Assembly (NCBI GenBank): GCA_031260245.1
Contig: JAIRKH010000001.1
Span: 1-53,852 of the forward strand
From: Treponema sp.
Lineage (GTDB): Bacteria > Spirochaetota > Spirochaetia > Treponematales > Breznakiellaceae
Length of the DNA: 53,852 bases
Direction: 5' to 3'
Part shown: positions 50,405 to 53,852 of the stretch, piece after piece
Layout: every line of letters starts with the position of its first letter
How positions within the stretch are numbered: the stretch's first letter is position 1
Notes under the pieces: generated by a model
Databases searched by the model: none
The model's input: the letters and a program-made list of their open reading frames with translations, nothing else
Told to the model about the DNA's origin: nothing
Program-made: the position numbers and the translations under genes

Positions 50405-50433
50405 ATAATAGCGGAAACCCATAATAATGTCAA
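50405..50433 (-). promoter_or_regulatory. lar operon promoter
   Basis: On the minus strand perfect TTGACA (50433-50428), 17-bp spacer, TATTAT (50410-50405). Start predicted near 50397. Confidence 0.75.
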
Positions 50434-50548
50434 GCCGACCGTCTCGCGCCCGCCCCTAGTTTTTGGAGAGGCGAAAAACGTTAAGCCCACTTGATACAAT
50501 CGGGAAAATATGATTATCTTTCTGTCAAAGAAATATATGAAGAAATAA

Positions 50549-51805
50549 ATGGATAAATTAACGATATTCAAGAATTTTCACATTGTTGACGAAGTAACGG
50601 ATATGTTCGGAACGGTTATTGTTAAAAACCGTGTAATACAAGGGATATTTCCCGGATTCTCGTCTGATTTTAGAAAATTTGAGGCGGACGTAGTGATTGA
50701 TGGAAAGAACCGTCTGACCCTTATGCCTGCGTTTACGGATATGCACGCCCATTTCCGGGACCCGGGCTTTCCCCAAAAGGAGACTCTTGAGTCGGCCTGT
50801 CTTGCCGCGCGCGCGGGCGGTTACGGCGCGGTTGTGTGTATGGCGAACACTAATCCGGTAATTGACGACATTGAAGCGGTAAACGTTCTGAAACGCCGCG
50901 CTGACGTCCTGGGACTCATCTCTCTTTATCCGGCCGTCTCCCTCACCCGTAACATGGAGGGTAAGTCGCTCTCCGCGGTTTTACAAGAAACGGAATCGCC
51001 CTTGGAAACCCCTATTCTTTTGCTCTCCGAGGATGGGAAGGACGTCGACGACGACGCGCTGTTTTTGTCCGCGCTGAAGGCGGCCGCGCGGCTCAATATC
51101 CCTGTATCCTGCCACTGCGACGCAGGCGGCGCAATAATGGCAAGAATCTTGCCACGCGCCGTCCGATCGCGGATTGCGGAGAACATTGCGGTGAAAAGGG
51201 CGGTAGAGTTTGGTCGAGAAGCGGGCTGTCGTCTCCATATCGCTCATGTCTCCACCAAGGAGTCTGTGGAAATAGCGAGTCGCGCAAAACGGGATTTTCC
51301 ATCGTTCAGGATAACTTGTGAGGCGACGCCTCATCACATTGCGCTGACGGAAAAAGACGCGGAAGAAATGGGCGCCGAATCTTTCGGCAGGGTGAACCCG
51401 CCTTTACGCGACGAGGAGGATAGGCGGGCGCTCATTGAAGGCGTCATTAACGGTACAGTGGACGCCATTGCCACCGACCACGCGCCCCATACCTTTACAG
51501 ACAAAGCCGAAGGCGCGCCGGGTTTTTCGGGCTTGGAGACGGCTTTCGCTGTGTGTTACACAGAACTCGTGAAGAAAGGTATTATCAGTCTCCAAAAGCT
51601 CTCTTCTTTAATGAGCGTTTCGCCTTGCCGCATTCTGGGACTGAAGGACCGGGGACTTATAAAAGTCGGGTTTTGCGCCGATATTGTCGTCGTGGATATA
51701 GAGGCGGAGTGGATTGTTCAAGGAGAATCGTTCAAATCGCGAGGGAAAAATACCGCCTTTGAAGGGAAGCGGCTGTTTTCCCGAATAATATTCAGTGGAA
51801 TGTGA
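50549..51805 (+). CDS. pyrC: Dihydroorotase
   Basis: 418 residues, class I dihydroorotase of pyrimidine synthesis (carbamoyl-aspartate to dihydroorotate), zinc amidohydrolase. Metal blocks: DMHAHFRDPGFPQKETLES (HxH) with CMANTNPVID; LSEDGKDVDDDALF; SCHCDAG; LHIAHVSTKES (His); and AIATDHAPHT (Asp). The N-terminal beta-sandwich and C-terminal LGLKDRGLIKVGFCADIVVV complete the amidohydrolase fold. No other pyr gene is adjacent. The ATG has a weak GAAG site. It is 15 bp upstream of nth, so likely co-transcribed. Confidence 0.95.
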   Translation: MDKLTIFKNFHIVDEVTDMFGTVIVKNRVIQGIFPGFSSDFRKFEADVVIDGKNRLTLMPAFTDMHAHFRDPGFPQKETLESACLAARAGGYGAVVCMANTNPVIDDIEAVNVLKRRADVLGLISLYPAVSLTRNMEGKSLSAVLQETESPLETPILLLSEDGKDVDDDALFLSALKAAARLNIPVSCHCDAGGAIMARILPRAVRSRIAENIAVKRAVEFGREAGCRLHIAHVSTKESVEIASRAKRDFPSFRITCEATPHHIALTEKDAEEMGAESFGRVNPPLRDEEDRRALIEGVINGTVDAIATDHAPHTFTDKAEGAPGFSGLETAFAVCYTELVKKGIISLQKLSSLMSVSPCRILGLKDRGLIKVGFCADIVVVDIEAEWIVQGESFKSRGKNTAFEGKRLFSRIIFSGM

Positions 51806-51820
51806 GAGAAAGGAGAAAAT

Positions 51821-52486
51821 ATGAATTGGAACGCGATATTTGAGGCGCTGGAGACGTGGAGGTCCGCGCTTAAGGCGCAAAACGAGGAGGATCCGGCTGT
51901 TACGGCCGTAGCGGAAACTTACCGCAATGACCCGTGGGCCGTGCTGGCGTCTACAATATTAAGCCTCCGTACCAAAGACGACGTTACTATGCGGGCCTCA
52001 AAGGCGCTCTTGGCAAAAGCGCCAGATTCCGCATCTTTATTGGCGCTTTCCGAGGAAGAAGTAAGTCGTCTTGCCTTTCCCGCGGGTTTTTACCGAACAA
52101 AGGCAAAGAACCTGCTTGCTATAGCGCGGATTCTGGGCGAGAAGTACGACGGCGCGGTTCCGGCTGACATGGACGCCTTGCTTGCCCTGCCTGGCGTAGG
52201 ACGCAAAACCGCGAACCTCGTCATAACCGAAGCTTTCGGCATGGACGGCGTCTGCGTGGACATTCACGTGCACCGTATCAGCAACCGCGCGGGCTGGGTT
52301 AAAACCAATACCCCGGAACAAACCGAAGCGACGCTCCGCAAAGTCCTCCCGCGACCATTCTGGCGGCGTATCAATAACTTGCTCGTGTTTTACGGGCAAC
52401 GACTCTGCCGTCCCGTCAGTCCTTTCTGCTCAAAATGCGTGATAAAAGAACACTGCGCACGGAACGGCGTGAGCAAAAGTAGGTAA
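51821..52486 (+). CDS. nth: Endonuclease III
   Basis: 221 residues. A bifunctional DNA glycosylase/AP lyase for oxidised pyrimidines. The helix-hairpin-helix LPGVGRKTANLVITEAFG carries the catalytic Lys, and VCVDIHVHRISNR the catalytic Asp. The [4Fe-4S] motif C-X6-C-X2-C-X5-C is complete at the C-terminus (LCRPVSPFCSKCVIKEHC). AAAGGAG lies six bases before the ATG. Confidence 0.96.
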   Translation: MNWNAIFEALETWRSALKAQNEEDPAVTAVAETYRNDPWAVLASTILSLRTKDDVTMRASKALLAKAPDSASLLALSEEEVSRLAFPAGFYRTKAKNLLAIARILGEKYDGAVPADMDALLALPGVGRKTANLVITEAFGMDGVCVDIHVHRISNRAGWVKTNTPEQTEATLRKVLPRPFWRRINNLLVFYGQRLCRPVSPFCSKCVIKEHCARNGVSKSR

Positions 52487-52560
52487 AGGCAAAGTAAGTT
52501 GGATGATAAAGGGTTGACAGCGGCTTTCATACGTTCTGTCATTATTCTATAAAAAAACGC

Positions 52561-52589
52561 TTGCTTTTTTTTAATACCTATTATATGAT
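52561..52589 (+). promoter_or_regulatory. Promoter of the right-end HEAT-like gene (leaderless type)
   Basis: TTGCTT (52561-52566), 17-bp spacer, TATGAT (52584-52589), then seven bases to the ATG at 52597. No ribosome-binding site. Confidence 0.55.
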
Positions 52590-52596
52590 ATATTTC

Positions 52597-53766
52597 ATGA
52601 AACGTTTAATAATAACCGCTCTTTTGAGCGTTGCGGCGTCGATTCTCTTTGCTGACGGCGACGCGGACTTCTACACGAATCAGTTTAACGCCGCGGGAAC
52701 AGTGGTTGAACAACTCGCTGTTGTTGAATCGGCTGTTGAACAGAATACGGATGCAAACGCGTTCTACGCATCGGCGTTGAATCGTTTGCTCGCCGAGTAC
52801 CCCTCCATTAAGACGGCTCAAGAGTTCGCCGCGGCCGATAAGCTGGCGCAGACTCTTGTCAAAGTTCTTGGCGAGGCGAAGTACACGGATGCGGCGTTAG
52901 ACGTATGGAGAACCGTTACGGTGTTTTCTAATCCTGTCGTCAAGGCGGATTGTCTCGTTTACCTGGGCGCAATGCAGGCGACGGATTTCTTTCCGCAAGT
53001 GGTGCAGACGCTGAAGGATGTGAACGCTAAAGGTCCTGTCAATAGGCTTTCCGGAGAGCGGATAGCTTATGGAGCAATCGTCTCCCTGGCGAATTACAAT
53101 GACCCGTCCGGCTATCTACCTGTATTTTTCGCGTCAAACGGGTGGTATTCAAACTGGGTGAAAAGACAGGCGAGTAGTACGTTATCTCAGCTACAGGACG
53201 ACCCGACCGACCAACTCGTAACGGCCATCACGGACCCTGCCTACGCCTATGATCAGAAATTGCTTGCATTGCAGACTCTTGAGAAGTCGTCGACTACGGA
53301 GGACAATAAAGCGAAAGCCGCGTCTGCGGCTCTTGCCCAAGGCTGGCGCGGTTCTTCGCCGAATCCGGATATACAGAGCGATGTCGTCCGGATGCGGAAG
53401 CTCGCCATTTCGATGCTCGCTAAATATGGGACGTCGGAAGAGAACGCTACGGAGACAGTCGGTTTCCTGAACCGCTCCTATCGCTATGGCGCGGACGAAG
53501 AAGAACAGTTTCTTACCATAGACGCGCTGTCAAAGATTGCGACTGAGGACGCGATAAAAAACATCGGGGACTATATCACAGACATCAACGAAAGACGCGT
53601 CCGCAAGGTCTTCAATAAGATGGACGAACGCCGCATTCGCGCCCTCATTATCGGGGCCGGCAACACACACAGCCAGAACGCCAAACCTTATATTCAGTCC
53701 GTCCTCGGCATAGAGTGGACAAAACCCATCTTGAAACTCGCAAAACAAAAGATGGACGAGCTATGA
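52597..53766 (+). CDS. Secreted HEAT-like repeat protein
   Basis: 389 residues with a signal peptide (MKRLIITALLSVAASILFADG), cleavage after FAD or before. All-helical with HEAT-like units (VKADCLVYLGAMQATDFFPQ, KLLALQTLEKS, KLAISMLAKYG, FLTIDALSKIATEDAIKN). It resembles the HEAT-like protein at 36.5-37.8 kb in size, signal and repeat pattern; the two are probably distant paralogues. Likely a periplasmic scaffold; function unknown. A strong terminator follows 26 bp after the stop. Confidence 0.75.
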   Translation: MKRLIITALLSVAASILFADGDADFYTNQFNAAGTVVEQLAVVESAVEQNTDANAFYASALNRLLAEYPSIKTAQEFAAADKLAQTLVKVLGEAKYTDAALDVWRTVTVFSNPVVKADCLVYLGAMQATDFFPQVVQTLKDVNAKGPVNRLSGERIAYGAIVSLANYNDPSGYLPVFFASNGWYSNWVKRQASSTLSQLQDDPTDQLVTAITDPAYAYDQKLLALQTLEKSSTTEDNKAKAASAALAQGWRGSSPNPDIQSDVVRMRKLAISMLAKYGTSEENATETVGFLNRSYRYGADEEEQFLTIDALSKIATEDAIKNIGDYITDINERRVRKVFNKMDERRIRALIIGAGNTHSQNAKPYIQSVLGIEWTKPILKLAKQKMDEL

Positions 53767-53792
53767 AATAATCTAAAACTATAAATTAACAT

Positions 53793-53822
53793 AAACTGCG
53801 CTAATTAAGTTTAGCGCAGTTT
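53793..53822 (+). terminator. Strong hairpin after the HEAT-like gene
   Basis: AAACTGCGCTAA (53793-53804) pairs perfectly with TTAGCGCAGTTT (53811-53822) across a 6-nt loop. The A-rich left and T-rich right arms would serve a bidirectional terminator. Confidence 0.7.
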
Positions 53823-53852
53823 AGCATGGTCCGCGGCGTTCCCCCTCCAACT

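Overview
The window reads as a chromosomal segment of a host-associated spirochete, most likely a treponeme of the termite or insect gut type. This is inferred from the mix of families, not from a marker gene. The pointers are a lipoprotein with a pectate-lyase-like domain, paired secreted HEAT-like proteins, a COG3014-type lipoprotein, secreted WD40-like and CsgG-like proteins, dCACHE signalling proteins, and GCG/CGC-rich codon use over AT-rich spacers. No rRNA, tRNA, CRISPR array or prophage was seen.

Layout. 1-6.6 kb: a window-truncated lipoprotein with an in-frame G12 tract, a broken metallophosphoesterase, a GH63-like hydrolase, a MetF-like reductase, a REP-associated (RAYT) transposase and a class III adenylate cyclase. 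6.7-19 kb: thrS, secreted proteins, rseP, dnaJ, yggS, hisD, and a hybrid histidine kinase whose mRNA leader carries a C12 tract inside a small ORF. 19-30 kb: a compact ftsZ / CsgG-like / xer operon, a PAP2-like protein, a COG3014 lipoprotein frameshifted at its lipobox, a MATE exporter, an AraC regulator, tcdA, a GerMN protein and an M24 peptidase. 30-40.6 kb: moxR, NAD salvage (pncA-pncB), def-fmt-deoC, a HEAT-like protein, a CPBP protease and glgX. 40.7-44.1 kb: branched-chain amino-acid transporter genes livK-livH-livM without the ATPase genes. 44.1-50.4 kb: a nickel island. 50.5-53.8 kb: pyrC, nth, and a second HEAT-like protein followed by a strong terminator.

The nickel island is the most notable region. 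A plus-strand operon (nikMN-nikQ-nikO) encodes an ECF-type nickel importer. A convergent minus-strand operon (DUF3842-larE-larC-larB) encodes synthesis of the nickel-pincer (NPN) cofactor of lactate racemase. LarA itself is absent. Both operons start with a 17-bp-spaced sigma70-type promoter whose predicted transcript begins at or within a nucleotide or two of a small hairpin. Two conserved hairpins follow, sharing 20 of 21 and 15 of 15 bases between the operons, with G-U substitutions that keep the stems paired. This looks like an undescribed cis-regulatory RNA, possibly a nickel- or cofactor-responsive riboswitch. The island's left edge cuts an rlmE/ftsJ gene after about 34 codons. The two operons meet at a pair of inverted REP-like elements, of which a third copy lies at 31.76 kb.

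Two further themes recur. First, homopolymer tracts sit where slippage would matter: G12 in a lipoprotein, C12 in a kinase leader ORF, T8 at a lipobox. Second, many genes (dnaJ, hisD, pncA, def, M24 peptidase, a HEAT protein, rseP, glgX) have a -10 box only 6-10 nt before the ATG and no Shine-Dalgarno sequence, which points to widespread leaderless transcription. Genes with longer leaders carry clear GGAGG-type sites.
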